This document shows positions 34,871 through 63,217 of a DNA stretch of 64,000 nucleotides, piece by piece (position 1 is the stretch's first letter; each line of letters opens with the position of its first letter). A program made the translations under genes and the position numbers. The notes beneath the pieces are model-generated. The model searched no databases, had not been told where the DNA came from, and worked only from the letters and a program-made list of their open reading frames with translations. The DNA comes from Blastocystis sp. Blastoise. Taxonomy: Eukaryota; Sar; Bigyra; Opalinata; Blastocystidae. Where the stretch lies: the NCBI GenBank assembly GCA_039096225.1, contig JBBPEB010000011.1, forward strand, positions 620,001 to 684,000. Direction: 5' to 3'.

Positions 34871-37800
34871 ATGATGTATACATGGTCATTCTACTGTCTT
34901 TTATTTTTTTTATTACACTTTAATCGTAAACATTACTTATTGATTATGTTATATACTTTAGAATTAGCATTTACAGAGATCTTAGCAAATTATGATTCTG
35001 ATTCAAGCTGAGTTTTTCTTTTATAACAGTTCTAATCAGTTCCAGGTTGATATTTGGAAGCAAAATTCAAATATTGAGTCGTTTACTAAGTTACCGTCAA
35101 CTCAAATCAAGCCATTCCTATTTATTTGGAGATTACAATCATTCAATGATACTCTTTATTTTTCAATGTCTTCTCAGTAAATCATTTTGTTATTTTTCAT
35201 TTAAAAAAATGATACTCTTAGTTGTTTTTTATATTTAATAAAGTACATATCTTTATAGGTCACCAGATGATATACAATTTGATGTGTTATTGCAAATATT
35301 TTATCATCAAAAATATATATTTCATAAGAAAGCAATTAACATTATTGTTAACAACACTATAAATATGATCTATATATTGAACAGTATGTTATTCGTTTTC
35401 ATTTCTTTATAATTCTATCTATATAATAAATTAAATTATATATATACTATAGTCAAATCCTTTCATCTTGATTTATTTCCTTATATGCTTCCATTATCAA
35501 ATAATAATAATATTGATGATGTTGATAATATTATAGATAATAAAGGTTATAATAATAATAATAATAATAAATATACTCTATTTAACACTTCAATTCCTTT
35601 ACCCTTATATTCATTAATATCTAGCAATTCTACTTATTTAAATTCATTTTCTATCCATAAAAATAAATACCTATATTTATCATTTATATTTAATAATATT
35701 ACAATAAAATCAGTTGTTTTTCAACAATTTGATTATTCATCACAAATTGTTAATAAGTATATATTATTATATATTTATAATTATTATATATCTTTATTTA
35801 TTATATATCTATAATTATCATTTATTATATATATAATTATCATATATCTATAATTATCATTTATTATATATCTATAATTATTATATATTTATATTTATCA
35901 TTTTGTATTACCTTTTCTAGCACACTTGAATTACCTTCTATTCTTCTATTCCCTTCACCTTTACTTCAAATAACCGCGGGAATGCATAACTATAAACCTT
36001 CTTTAGATCTCTTTTCTATCGATTTCTATCATGTCAATGATACTATGAAATTATGTATATTTATTATATTTAAAAGAAAATTATTATTTCACATACATTC
36101 TTTTAATTCTATATTACATAATTATTATATATCTATAGTCTCAATGTTCAATTCTCTGGAGAATGAGAGTAATAATAATGGTAGATATATACCTATATTC
36201 AATAATAAATCATAAAATATTTTTTGATATTATTATCATTATTATTATATATAGATTGTTCAAAACTAGATTTTCCTTTATATCTTGATTTTCATTCATT
36301 AGGAATAGAATTACCCTATTTTACTATTCAGTCTCTTACGAATCATATTATTTATTTCAATTCTACATCTATTTCTTATACTTCTTTTCAATATCTACTT
36401 TGTATTCCTATGGATTCGTATCATATACAAATGTATTCACAACAATCTCATTGGCTAACGCTGACATTTCTTCAACTTAAAGAATATATATCTACATCTA
36501 TTATCGTTCCTCTTTATACTATCTCTTATATGAATACGCAATATTCATATATATCCATTTATTTACATTATTCTATTCCTTATTTCTCTTCTTTATGGAA
36601 ATATACTCTACTCAATAATGATCCCTCTTGGAATACTATTTCCTTTAATGACTCTAATTGGAGCATATTATATGATACAACATCTTCAAATTCCTATACA
36701 ATATTCTCTCTTAATAATTCTTCTATTGTATCCTCTTCATCTTCTACTTATATAAAAAATACAAATAATACTATATATAATAATCAAATAAATAATAGTT
36801 TATATAATTATCAATTAAAGAATAATGATAATATCAATAACACTAATAATAATATTAATAAAACAAATAATAATAATATTAATAAAACAAATAATAATAA
36901 TACTATTTATACATCTATATATCACAGTATACCTACACATTTTGCACGCCTTCGCTATTTATTCTCTTCTCCTTCTAATTTCACACTTCTTTTCTCCTCT
37001 ATAGATATTCATCTATATATTTGTGGTCAATATTCTATATATATTAATGGGATATTAATACATTCTCAAAGTAATACTATCGATAATTCCAATAGTTGTA
37101 AGTATGGGTTTCATTGGGTGTCTATTAATTATCCTATAGATATTTTATTAGATTCTCTAAATTTACTAGCATTACAAATAGAAGAATCACCACAAACGAC
37201 GTTTATTCCTTCTGATTTTTTAATATCTTTACGTTTCTCTATTTCAAATCCATTTCCCCGTGATTATATACCAGATATTATTATTAATACTACATCAATT
37301 ATTAATTATGATTCTAATTATAATTATAATTGTACATATAATTCATTATCCTCATCTTCTTTATATCCTTTATCATCATCTCTTCATTCCCTTATTGATT
37401 TAAATTTATATACATATACTAATATATCATTTATTCCAAATACAAAAATTACATTTACTCTCTATCTACCATTGTATCATTATTTATATATTAATAAATA
37501 TTGCTTAATTTCAAACCCTATAGATCTATATAACAATCCAAGTAGTTGGACACTTTATGCAAGTAGTGATACTATAAATTATATACAATTACATACTGTA
37601 TCTTCTACTATTTTTCAATCACTTTCCTCTTCTCGATGTTTCTATTTATATAATAATAATAAGATATTTTCATCTTTTCGAATCACTATTACTTCTATTC
37701 TTAGTAATTATATCATAAATCCACAATTATATATCTCTCAAATTCTCTTTTATTCTGTAAATATACGACAAATGTCACTTCTTCCTTTATCCTATCCTAT

Positions 37801-40489
37801 TCAAAGTATTAATACAACTATATATACACCCTTCTCCCCTTTATTACCTATATATGATTATTATCATTCATTCACGGTATTCCCGCGGTTACCTAGTCCT
37901 TTATATTTGGATGATACTACAGGGTCTATTCTTGGTATTCCTTCTATTCCTCTTCCTACTACATCTTATAGTATATCTGCATATTCACCTAATGGTAATT
38001 ATTCCAGTTTTACTATATATATAACTATATATGATTGCCCTTCTTCTTCTATTTCTTTAAGTATTTCAATTACTTTTTCATCAACATTATTTCGTGGAGG
38101 ATATATATTAAAAACACATCAATCCTTCATAGATCAGAAATATATATATTCTATAGAAAATAATCTCTTATTTAATTATTGTTTATTTGATAATTCTGTG
38201 TATATACTTGAAATTGAAAGTTATGAATTCATGTGGAATCATGCTCTATTAACTATAATATCAAATAATAATATTATTTATGATTCCTTATTCTTAGAAG
38301 AAGATGAAACTACACGTACATATATTATGAATCCTTTCTTTCTTATATCTTCTATGTCCTATATATGGTCCTACCGTATTCCCTGTAATGATCCTATTCC
38401 TTTATTATGGTTTAGTTATATAGATAAAGAAGACCTATATAATTGGAAACAATCTTCACTAGAAAATCTTCTTCCTTTCTATATTTCACCTCTTTATTTA
38501 AGAACATTATTGAATATAACAAATAATTCACTTTATAGTATGATATCATTTACATTGAATACTACATGCTCATTTAAATTATATTTGAATGGATATAATA
38601 TTCTTAATTATAATATACTACAACATGAAAATCAAACTAATTATCTCAATATACAATCATTAAATATATTAAAAACTACTCATTCATTTAATATATTTCA
38701 ATATATAATTCCTATTACTGATTTAAATCTTAATATAAATAACAATATACTAGCACTAAAAATAGAATATGATGAATATATTCTGTCAAAAGTATTTTTA
38801 TCATCATTACGTTATTCTAAACGAAGTTCTCAATCCGATATACAACATTCTCTATATTCATTGAATCCTTATGATTATTTTGATATTTCTTTATTGTTAA
38901 ATCCTTCTGGGTATTATATACGTCAACAAGGAATACCAATATATCTAGAAAATCAACAGAATTTAGAATTATTATTTGATGATAACGATAAAACTATATA
39001 TCTAGAAAAACAATCTTGTGAAGATACTATAATAATATATCAATTTAATAATAAGAGTCGACCCATAATAAATGGGTATTCTATTACTACTGGTTCTACT
39101 TGTAATAGTCGTCATCCGTCATCGTTCGCTTTTGAGGGATCTAATGATAATAGCCTATGGATTATGTTACATATACAAACTGATGTCTTTTATTCTCAAT
39201 ATTCAGAAACTCGATCTTTTCAGTTTTATAATAATCAACAATTTCAATATTATCGTTTTCGTGTATTAGAATGTAAAAATATGGATTTGAAATCATCATT
39301 CTTTTCTTCTTCTCTTTCCACTCCTTCTTCTCTTTCTACTCCTTCTTCTTCTTCTTCTCCTTCTCCTCCTCTCTCTTCTTCTCTTTCTTCTTTTCCTCTT
39401 TCTTCTTCTTCTCCTTCTCTTTCTACTCCTTCTCCTTCTCCTTCTACTCCTTCTCTTTCTCCTTCTCCTCTTTCATTAAATCAATCTAACACTGATTGTG
39501 AAACAACAACTGATTATCATGCTTATTTTCAACTTGCAGAAATACGTTTTTATTCTTATTATATTCCTATTTCTTGTTCTTCTACAAATGATTATCCTTC
39601 TGCTTCTAATGGTACGTATTCATTCTCCCCATGTTTATATCCTTATGAAATAGGAGGAATAGGACATTATTGTTTTCAAGGAACTATTCTATATACTTCT
39701 AACTTTTGTATTCCTCCACGTCCTACCTCTTTTTCTTATTCTTCTCGAGTTATAAATGTATATTTTGTTGAATTAATAGATATTTTACCTCAATGTGAAG
39801 GATATGAATTACAATATAATATTACTCCTTCTCTTCCTTTCTCTTTATCATTTGATACTTCGAATGGACATATTCATGGATATCTCTTATCTTCTATAAA
39901 TTCAACAGAATATACACTATACTGCTCAAATCGTAGAGGATCTTTAAAAACTACAATTATGTTCGTTCCCTTAACGAATTATTATTCAATGTTTTCTTTC
40001 TGGATATGTATTCTCTTTATTATTCTTATTGTTCTATTACTAATTCTTTTCTTTTTTATACGAATATCTCTTCGATATAAAGAAAGACGTTTGCAACAAG
40101 AAACACCCTATTTTGATTCTTTAAAAACAGATCAATCCTTATTCACTAAATTAATTCAAGGAGAACGACATATGTATATTAAGAAATGTACAATTCCCGT
40201 AGAAGAAATCGGATATCGAACACGAGTTGAAATTATAAAAGATCCAGAACCTCTAATCTTTCAAGATTCTACTCGAAATGTTAATCACAATATGATTCGA
40301 AATTCTAATCATAATATGATTCGAAATGTTAATCATAATATGATTCGAAATGTTAATTATAATATGATTCGAAATACGAATCAAAATTCTAATCAAAATT
40401 CTATTCGAAAACAAGAAATAATATCTTTTACTTTGAGAAATACAAGTACTGTAAAGAAACCTTCTTCTCTAAGTATTATGCATCGATAA
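34871..40489 (+). CDS. Large type-I membrane protein with Ig-like (He_PIG) and F5/8-like domains
   Basis: Probable cell-surface protein of about 1,700 residues. Four small 5' exons lead into one long exon (36256-40489). The extracellular part is Ser/Thr/Asn-rich. It contains two putative-Ig-type segments (SPLYLDDTTGSILGIPS near 37.9 kb and SLSFDTSNGHIHGYL near 39.85 kb). Between them is a discoidin/F5-8-like segment (ISNGYS-type INGYSITTGSTCNSRHPSS, FAFEGSNDNSLWIML). A Ser/Pro tract runs at 39295-39470. One membrane helix, WICILFIILIVLLLILFFF, lies near 40.0 kb, followed by a basic cytosolic tail with tandem NHNMIRN-like repeats. The start is uncertain: a convincing signal peptide (MMYTWSFYCLLFFLLHF at 34871) does not join in frame to the next coding exon (open from 34992) by any GT-AG pair I could find. 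No enzyme motif seen. Confidence 0.75.
40270..40405 (+). repeat. Coding tandem repeat, cytosolic tail
   Basis: Four to five 24 bp units encode NVNHNMIR-like octapeptides, followed by shorter N-rich copies, in the tail of the large membrane protein. Confidence 0.85.
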
Positions 40490-42124
40490 GATATATATAG
40501 ATAGATATAATTATATATATATACATATATAATTATATATATATAGTATCTTATATATATATATATAGTTTATCTCCTATTTTAATATATATTTTTTGTA
40601 GATTCTTTTATTTTTATTTATTATTTACCTATTTATTTTTTTTTATTATTAATTTTCAATATACTTTTTATTATTCTACATCTATTTTTAGTTTTTTGTT
40701 TTTGTTAAATATAAATATTTTTTTTTTTTTGCAAATTATATTTGTTATTGTTTATTCTCATTGTTTTTTTTTAATTATATTTCAAGATCATTACATGAAT
40801 ATATATGATAACTCATATATTGGGTATACATATATAGCTACTTGAAATTATTTTTGTTTCCTTTTTATTTTGGTTTATTCACTCTTATTTCTTGAATTCT
40901 TATATATAATTGTTTTCTAAATATTTATTTTTATATAATTTTTGATAGTTGTTCTTTATTCATTTTTATTAATTGATGTTTATTCTTATAAATATAAATA
41001 TATATATCCTAGTATCATCAATATTCTTTTCTATTTTCCTTTTTATTGTATAATATTTATTAGTTTTTTTTTTATCTTCAACTTTTTTTCAATCTTAATA
41101 TATATTTAGGTTTTAATATATATATTACTTTTCACATATATCTCTCCTTTTGCTCTATGCAATGTGTTTATTACTTATTGTTTTCGATATATATATAGAA
41201 TTAATTAATTCTTTTTGATATGATTGTTTTTATATATTTATTATATCACACTTTTCTTTTCGTTTTGTTTGTTTTTCTAAGTTTTTTCATAGTTTATTTG
41301 TTATCTTTAATTATATATTCATTATATGCTATACTTATTTTTGAGATACTCTTCTTGTCTCTAATTAGTTTGCAACATTTATATTATATTACTCATGAAT
41401 TCATGCATATATCTTTATAATAACGAGCGTTTATATCTCTTTTCGAACTATTATTCACTATATATACTAGAAATGATATAAACTCATATATTTAGCATCA
41501 AAAGCAATTAATAATTTATATTCTTTATTTTTGGCAAATACTACACCCAAAGAATACACATAAATCTAGAAACGATATTCTTAACCACAAGAAACTACAA
41601 ACTATTTCAAATTATTAATAATTAGCTGCTATTTTTGTGGTTACAAAATTTAAATTATTCTTTACTATCATTATAACATTTCTAAATAATAAACATTTAA
41701 AAATATGGAGATTCTTACACAATTTGTTAAAATTATATCAAACATGAGGCATAGAAACAGTTGATTATATATAAGATGCGTCTTAATCATAAAAATTTAT
41801 TCATTTATCCAGAAAATAATAAACCTTGATTATGAAGAGAAACTAAATGTGACATTAACCACCGCAAACAACTTATCCTAAATCAAGTTCATTGTGCTTA
41901 AATATTTAATGAATTAATATAAACATTTATCTCTATTTTAAAAACATTTTTAGAAATAAGAATAAATTCTTTAAATTTCTAAAATAATTACGTTTTTATT
42001 GTAATATTCTTTATAAAGACTCTATTTCGATTTATAAATATCATTTAAATTCTTTTTTAGCAATAAAGATGTATCTAGGATATGCCTAAACTAGAATTAT
42101 TTTATTTATATACAATTATAGAAC
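40490..42124. other. Long intergenic spacer
   Basis: 1.63 kb with TA runs, T tracts and AATTAATT words. A 66-codon open stretch at 41220-41420 is hydrophobic, AT-driven and not supported as a gene. Nothing else is recognised. Confidence 0.55.
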
Positions 42125-43244
42125 ATGTTATTAGAAACAAGAGTTCCTTTTCCAGGTACAAATGCTGATACGTATAAAGGAGGCCTTTATATGATATCTA
42201 AAGAGCAAGAAGAATATACTACAGGTGATGAAGGTGTCGAATGGTTAGTGAATGAAAGGTATATGAGTTTCTAAATGGTTTTTCAGTTAGCTTTATATTT
42301 GAATGAATAGTTTTGATAATACTGATGGACATATGGGTAAGTCATCTATTTCAGGAGTTGAAATTCCCCACAAGAAAGGTCAATATACCCATAAAAGGTA
42401 TTGTATTTATATTTAAAATCTAAAATATATTGTTTTCAACGTTTTAGATATTATCTTTCTTCTTGGTTACCGAAAGCCATCACGTATCTTCTTCCTAAAA
42501 GTATTTTTTTTTCTCTAGATAATTCTATTCCTTGAATTTCTACATATGTGACACTTATAGAATTATCATATATTGAGGAAGAAAGTTGGAATTGTAATCC
42601 TTATGGTTTAACAGTTAGTACAAATCCATTTCTTACGAAATTTAAATTAATCATTGAATCTAATAATATAGAAGATAATGTATGATACTATAATCTATAA
42701 ATCATTTTTATGAATATAATTACTATTTAGGGAAATACAGAAAACGCACTCTTTTTAAATGAAGACGAATTAAAAGAAAGAGAAGTTATTCTTATTGATT
42801 TTATGAATTCTGAGATTGATTCGAAAGAATTTAATTCCATTACAGAATTTCATAACAACAACACAGATATTTCTCCATTATCAAAAACATGGATGAATTC
42901 AACACGTATAAAATCATTCTTTTCAATATATGATTCATGATATATATAGAACCTATTAGTTGCTGTTACAGAATAACAAAACTTATGTATCCATACAAAT
43001 TTCTTTAATTAAAGAATATTCTTAAATATATATATATAGAGTTCCATATTTCGGTATTGAAACTATTGCAAAGAGTATATTAAGGAAAAAACAAGTAGAA
43101 CTATTAATTTCTCACGCAAGAAAAATGTGGATTAATCAAAAAGAATGGAACAAATTAACGATGGAAGACATTCGTGACATAGAAAAGAAGCAAATGGACC
43201 AAGTTAACTCTAAATTACACGTATCTGAAAAAAGTAGTCAGTAA
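42125..43244 (+). CDS. Phosphatidylinositol transfer protein (PITP) family
   Basis: Single-domain lipid transfer protein of the START-like PITP fold, moving phosphatidylinositol and phosphatidylcholine between membranes. The ATG at 42125 starts MLLETRVPFPGTNADTYKGG, then LYMISKEQEEYTTGDEGVEWLVNE, matching the family's EYRxxLP, GQLY and GEGVEVL.NE segments. The next exon holds KKGQYTHKR, the invariant G-QYTHK motif. Later parts include EESWNCNPYG (family W.AYPYCRT), VILIDFMNSE, VPYFGIETIAKS (family KWWGLQ..VE) and the C-terminal helix KMWINQKEWNKLTMEDIRDIE. Stop TAA 43242-43244. Introns are short and plain, about 35-70 nt, unlike the TA-repeat introns of other genes here. No DDHD or LNS2 domains follow, so it is a class I type. 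Confidence 0.88.
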
Positions 43245-43841
43245 TTAATTGTTTCTTATTTTTCTATTTTTTTTGTTTAGAATCATACATATCATAGCAT
43301 ATATGATTGTACTTAGGTTTTTGATACGAATTAATATAATTCAAAGTAATAAAGTCTTTATTCTTTATATTTTTGATTGAACACATTTCTATAATATAAG
43401 CCAATCATTCATTGGTTCTTCTATATTTTATTGGAAAATAAGATGAATTTATCCAATCTTTTGAAAGTACTGATATTACTGTTTCTTGAACATTTTAATA
43501 TGTTAAAATACTTCAATTTTTTTTGTTTATATATAAAACGCAATGTGTACATATATATACAGTTCAACATGATTCATTTAATTCTTTAATTCTCTTTATT
43601 CTCACTAATTATCGACTTTTGTGTTTTGTATCTTAATCTCATTGAAATATTCTGGAAATCTCAGCCAATCATTTGAGAGAATTCTGTTTTCAATTATTTT
43701 CATGGTATTTCGTCATATTTCATATTTAAACAAAGTTTGTCGTCATATATAATTATCTTCACTTAATCATTATTGATATTTTAAGTAAAGATAATTTATA
43801 TTCTGTAATCAATTAAAAGAAACTGCAAATACATTAAAAAA
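43245..43841. other. Intergenic spacer, PITP to LicD-type gene
   Basis: 597 bp, AT-rich, no gene seen. Confidence 0.5.
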
Positions 43842-45301
43842 ATGAAGCTCTATCAATTGAGTGTCATTCACATTATTATTATTTACTTACTTGGATTGAT
43901 AACTGGTGTGAAGATCTATTCCGTATGCGTATGAATGATCATTATTTTTGTAACTGATATAGAATGCTGTTAAAAGAACAATTTATTCTCCTTTCTTTTC
44001 TGAAGGCTCTTTTTATTATGCTCCTCATAGCGAAGTAAAGTTAGAGATGGTTGATGAAGAACCTATTGAGCAAGTACATGAGACATCTCAACATGTTACT
44101 CCAAGTATTCCACAAACTAAGTCAATTGTATGTGTTATTGTCTACTCATTATTTCTAAACATATATATTTCGATAGATTTCAAAAAGAAATTATCCTGAT
44201 GTTCAACCTGAAGTTGTTTTACCATTTATTGTATTTTCTTTATTTATTTTTTTATCATTTAATTCTATTTATTAGCCTAAACGTGAATTAAGAATATATA
44301 ATTCAACGTTATTCTATTCTGAAAATCGAAAAGATTCTATTTTTGATTATCTTGAGGAAATTAAAGAACATTCAGATTTATATAATTCAAATACACCTAA
44401 AATATCATCAGTTAATTGGATAAAAGATAGATTTGATACTTTAGAAAATATGAAAACTTATAAAAATATTTCTGCAGATGTAAATAGATAATTTTTTATT
44501 GTTTTATATTTATATTATTATTAATATTTTTTTGGTTATTCATTTATATATAAACTATTTTTATGTTTATTATTTATAATGTATTATTCTATATATAGGA
44601 ATTAGAAGATTATGTTTTTACATTAAGAATTGTATATAAATATATATTTAATTATGTTCTATTCATTTATATTATTTTTTATAATAATGATAATAAATAT
44701 AATTCTATACAATATAATAATAAACATAATAATAATAATATATAGAGATTAAGTATGTGTTTAAATACTTTAGATCATGTAAAAACAGAACATGATTTCG
44801 AACAGCAAATGACCTATTTAAATAAATCGTTAGCAACATTCTCATTATTTAAAAAACAAGAAAAACAAGCTATTAAATTTATTCAAGATTGGCGTAAAGA
44901 ATGGCCTGGAGAAACATATATGGTGACTCGTCGATATGAAGAAGATTTCTATATAATGCATTTAAAACTAAATACTTTAGGATGGGAATATAATGAAAAT
45001 GAACATAATTTTATACAAGTACCTAAATTATCCGAAAAAACATTTAATTCTTTTATGAAAAACCATACACGATTAACACTTACAAGTGAACATAAAAGCT
45101 GGTCACAACGACAAATTATGTCGAAATCATTCTGCGAACAAGGAGTATATATAATGTTTTATTTATTTTTTTTTTATTATTATTTTATATATTTTTATTA
45201 TTATTATACTTATTAGCCTATGAAAAAACAAGTCGATAATACAGTATATAATCGTGTTTTTAATCCTCAAGAACTATGGAGAAATGAAGTATATATATAT
45301 A

Positions 45302-45383
<82 letters not shown>

Positions 45384-45397
45384 TTATTATACTATTA

Positions 45398-45455
<58 letters not shown>

Positions 45456-45464
45456 TTATTATAC

Positions 45465-45500
<36 letters not shown>

Positions 45501-46296
45501 GTTTACTTATTATTATTATATAGACGTCGTATCTATGGTCTGATTCTACTGTATATATATATATATTATTATTATTATTATTATTATATATAGAGATGGT
45601 ACGAACAGGAGACTCCAGAAGTTGCTTTCCCTGATACACTAAATAGCATTTATAATATGCCCTATCCTATGACAGTATTATTATGTCATCCTAATAAACT
45701 ACCAACACAACTAATCAATGACTTAAAAAAGTATATATATACTATATACTATATATACTATATATACTATATAGATATTTCCGTAATTTAGAAGTAATAC
45801 CGATTAATATTGGAAGTGTATATATATATAATATTTATATATATATATATATATAGAACTATACTGATAATGGTGGTTTCTTAGTTTATGAGTATGTATA
45901 TATATATGTATATATTTATATTATCTATATATAGAACGTTAAAAGCTGTTAAAACACGTTATATTATGTTATTAGATCATACAGTGACACTCAATAAATA
46001 CTCAAGATTAGATTTATTAGAATATGTATATATATATATATATTTGTATTTATAAATTCATTTATTATCATATATATATAGGCTGTAGCTGGTATGTTTG
46101 TTGATGTTGTCGCAGGAAGCGAAGAAGATCAAGATCACGTGCTCTCTTTTAAATGCTTCAAGCCAAAGAATCAATTTGGTAAATATTCTTATATGTACGG
46201 ATATCATAACACATTTTATTATTTTTCAATTCAAATTCCTGGAATAGTTAACACATTGGCAACTTATGTATATATATATATATTATTTGTTATATA

Positions 46297-46332
<36 letters not shown>

Positions 46333-46500
46333 GAATGGTCAAGTATGTTATAGAGGATCTTCTTATATATTAACACGAAAAGAAGTACTACTCAGTAAGT
46401 GGAAACCAAAATACCCTCTACCTTTAGCTATTCAAGGTATATATATATATATATATATATATGTTATTATTATTATTATTACTATTATTATTATTATTAC

Positions 46501-46559
<59 letters not shown>

Positions 46560-46743
46560 TGTATATATTTATATGAGATATTATAAATACTAATATATAT
46601 AGCATTTATGATGGATATAAAGGATATATATACATTTGGTTCTGTTCCTTATGTCACATTAAATCATGTAATTAGCGATGAAAACACTATATATAAACCA
46701 TTACAGAAATTAGATCGATCAGTTCGACAGTATATATATATTA

Positions 46744-46837
<94 letters not shown>

Positions 46838-47105
46838 CATTATTATTATCATTATTATTATATTTATTATTATGCTAATTAATATATATATATATATAGA
46901 AAGTTTGGTGAGGATTATCGTATGTCTATATATATTGATACAGAAAAGAGATTTACATGGATGCCTTATCTTCCTAATGACTATAATGTATATATATATA
47001 TATATATACTATTTATTTATTATTATTATTATCTCCCTATAAATAGATACGTGCTCAGGCTTTTGGCGTTTCTTCCGCGGGAATGACTAACCCTCTTCAT
47101 TTCTT

Positions 47106-47154
<49 letters not shown>

Positions 47155-47954
47155 TAGTCAACATGATTTATTAATTGAATTGGATAAAATGATGAGAGAA
47201 TTTAATATACCTTATACACCTATTGCTGGTACATTACTTTCTGCTGTTGCATTTGGTGGAATATTCCCGTGGGAATATGATACTGATTATAGATTTTCTG
47301 CTCCTAATGATATTGATCTCTCAAAATCTGTTGGTCAAATCATTGAATCTAGTGTTAACCGTACAAAGAACACAGATCTTTTACATTTACCAAAAGAAGA
47401 TTTATTATCAGCTCCTGCACGTGCTAATCGAGTAGCAGCGAATAGAAATGGAATGTCTTCTATTTCAATCCCCAGACCCCCTGCCGTTAGAAATATGAAT
47501 GCCGCACGTATGAAACTATTTAAAAATAATTATTGCGAACTTCTTAAAGAACTAAAACGTATATATATATATATATTATAATAATAATTATTATTATTCT
47601 ATATAATTGTATATCACTATATATATATAGCCTATTTATTAGAGAGATTGAATAAGTCGAGTATAGCAATGAATTTCCCTCAATATACTGGAATGGACAC
47701 CTGTTCTCGCTTAACCCGTTGGGATATATATTCTGGTTATTTAGATATGTTTGCTTTATATGATCCTCCTCATAATAGCATGAATATACCCCAACCCGCT
47801 CCTTATAGAAGGGTTAAGTATTTAGGACATTTAATGAATATACCTACTAATTGGAGAGAAATGCTACACTTGGCTTATAAACGTAATTATTTCCATTCAG
47901 ATACATCGAAGGAAAAAGATAAACCATGGGCAACAGTATATATATATATATTCT

Positions 47955-47990
<36 letters not shown>

Positions 47991-48124
47991 TTATTATATA
48001 TATAATAATATAGTGTGACCCTTCGCTTCAAAGTCATCCGAATTGTATTAAGAATACTGATGATATATATGAATATATACAATTATTTACAGATGAAGTT
48101 CGTTATTGGCCTAGAGTCGAGTAA
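43842..48124 (+). CDS. Golgi-type membrane transferase: GT2-like plus LicD/FKRP-like domain
   Basis: Predicted type II membrane protein with about 20 exons. The ATG at 43842 begins MKLYQLSVIHIIIIYLLGLI, a signal anchor. A stem region with heptad-rich helices follows (NTLDHVKTEHDFEQQM...). A glycosyltransferase-A-like segment reads YPMTVLLCHPNKLPT, DNGGFLVYE and RYIMLLDHTVTL. The C-terminal part is LicD-type: LLIELDKMMREFNIPY, AGTLLSAVAFG and FPWEYDTDYRF (about 47262-47294), matching the LicD/fukutin-related hallmark IPWDxDxD with paired Asp residues. It ends RYWPRVE, TAA 48122-48124. LicD-like enzymes transfer phosphocholine or ribitol-phosphate to glycans. The architecture resembles metazoan FKRP, but the substrate here is unknown. 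Introns are TA-bounded with TTA arrays. It is convergent with UTP20. Confidence 0.78.
45300..45502. repeat. Intronic (TTA)n arrays, LicD-type gene
   Basis: Three TTA blocks separated by TATTTATTATAC segments. The repeat of that spacer indicates internal duplication of the array. Confidence 0.85.
46461..46557. repeat. Intronic (TTA)n array, LicD-type gene
   Basis: About 95 bp of TTA repeats with two TTACTA interruptions, between the exon coding SKWKPKYPLPLAIQ and the exon coding MMDIKDIYTFG. Confidence 0.85.
46740..46868. repeat. Intronic (TTA)n array, LicD-type gene
   Basis: About 125 bp of TTA repeats with a few CATTATTAT interruptions, between the exon coding PLQKLDRSVRQ and the exon coding KFGEDYRMSIYI. 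Confidence 0.85.
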
Positions 48125-48719
48125 TATATATACATTATATACATTATATTTACATTTATATTTATATATATACTTACGCTTGATATATAATATAAAATGC
48201 TTCTATTATTATTTTGATATATATATATAAATCTTAGTATAATATTATTGGGCATATTATTTATCAAATATATATATATATATTTATTTTTTTTTTAATT
48301 TTGTATATGCTACTTATTGCATTATATAAAACTTTTCTTTTTATTATTTATTCTATCTTTTTCATCTAGTGTAGCAATTTATTTATTTTTTTCATATTTA
48401 TCTTTTTATTTTTTTAATTTATTTTCAAAAATTATTTCATTTTATTCAAAAATTATTCAATCAGCTTTGAGCTAAAATTAATAGAAATTATTTTATTCAA
48501 TCATTCATTTGTTATGTATAATTATAATGATATATATATATATATTAATAAAAGAAGAAACAACATATAAAAAACATATAAACTTTAAAAACCACAAATT
48601 AAAACAAATTAAAAAAAATTTTTAATACATAAAATAAACAAAATATAAATATATAAATTGAATAACTATTTTTTAAATCATTAAAAAAAAAACATAAAAA
48701 TAATATCTATATATATATA
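48125..48719. other. Convergent spacer between the LicD-type gene and UTP20
   Basis: 595 bp, T-rich then A-rich, with AATAAA-like words on both strands, as expected for two facing 3' ends. No gene. Confidence 0.55.

Positions 48720-63217
<14,498 letters not shown>

Noticed and set aside
41220-41420. Possible 66-residue membrane protein
   Set aside because: AT-driven hydrophobic codons, no recognisable motif, no supporting context.
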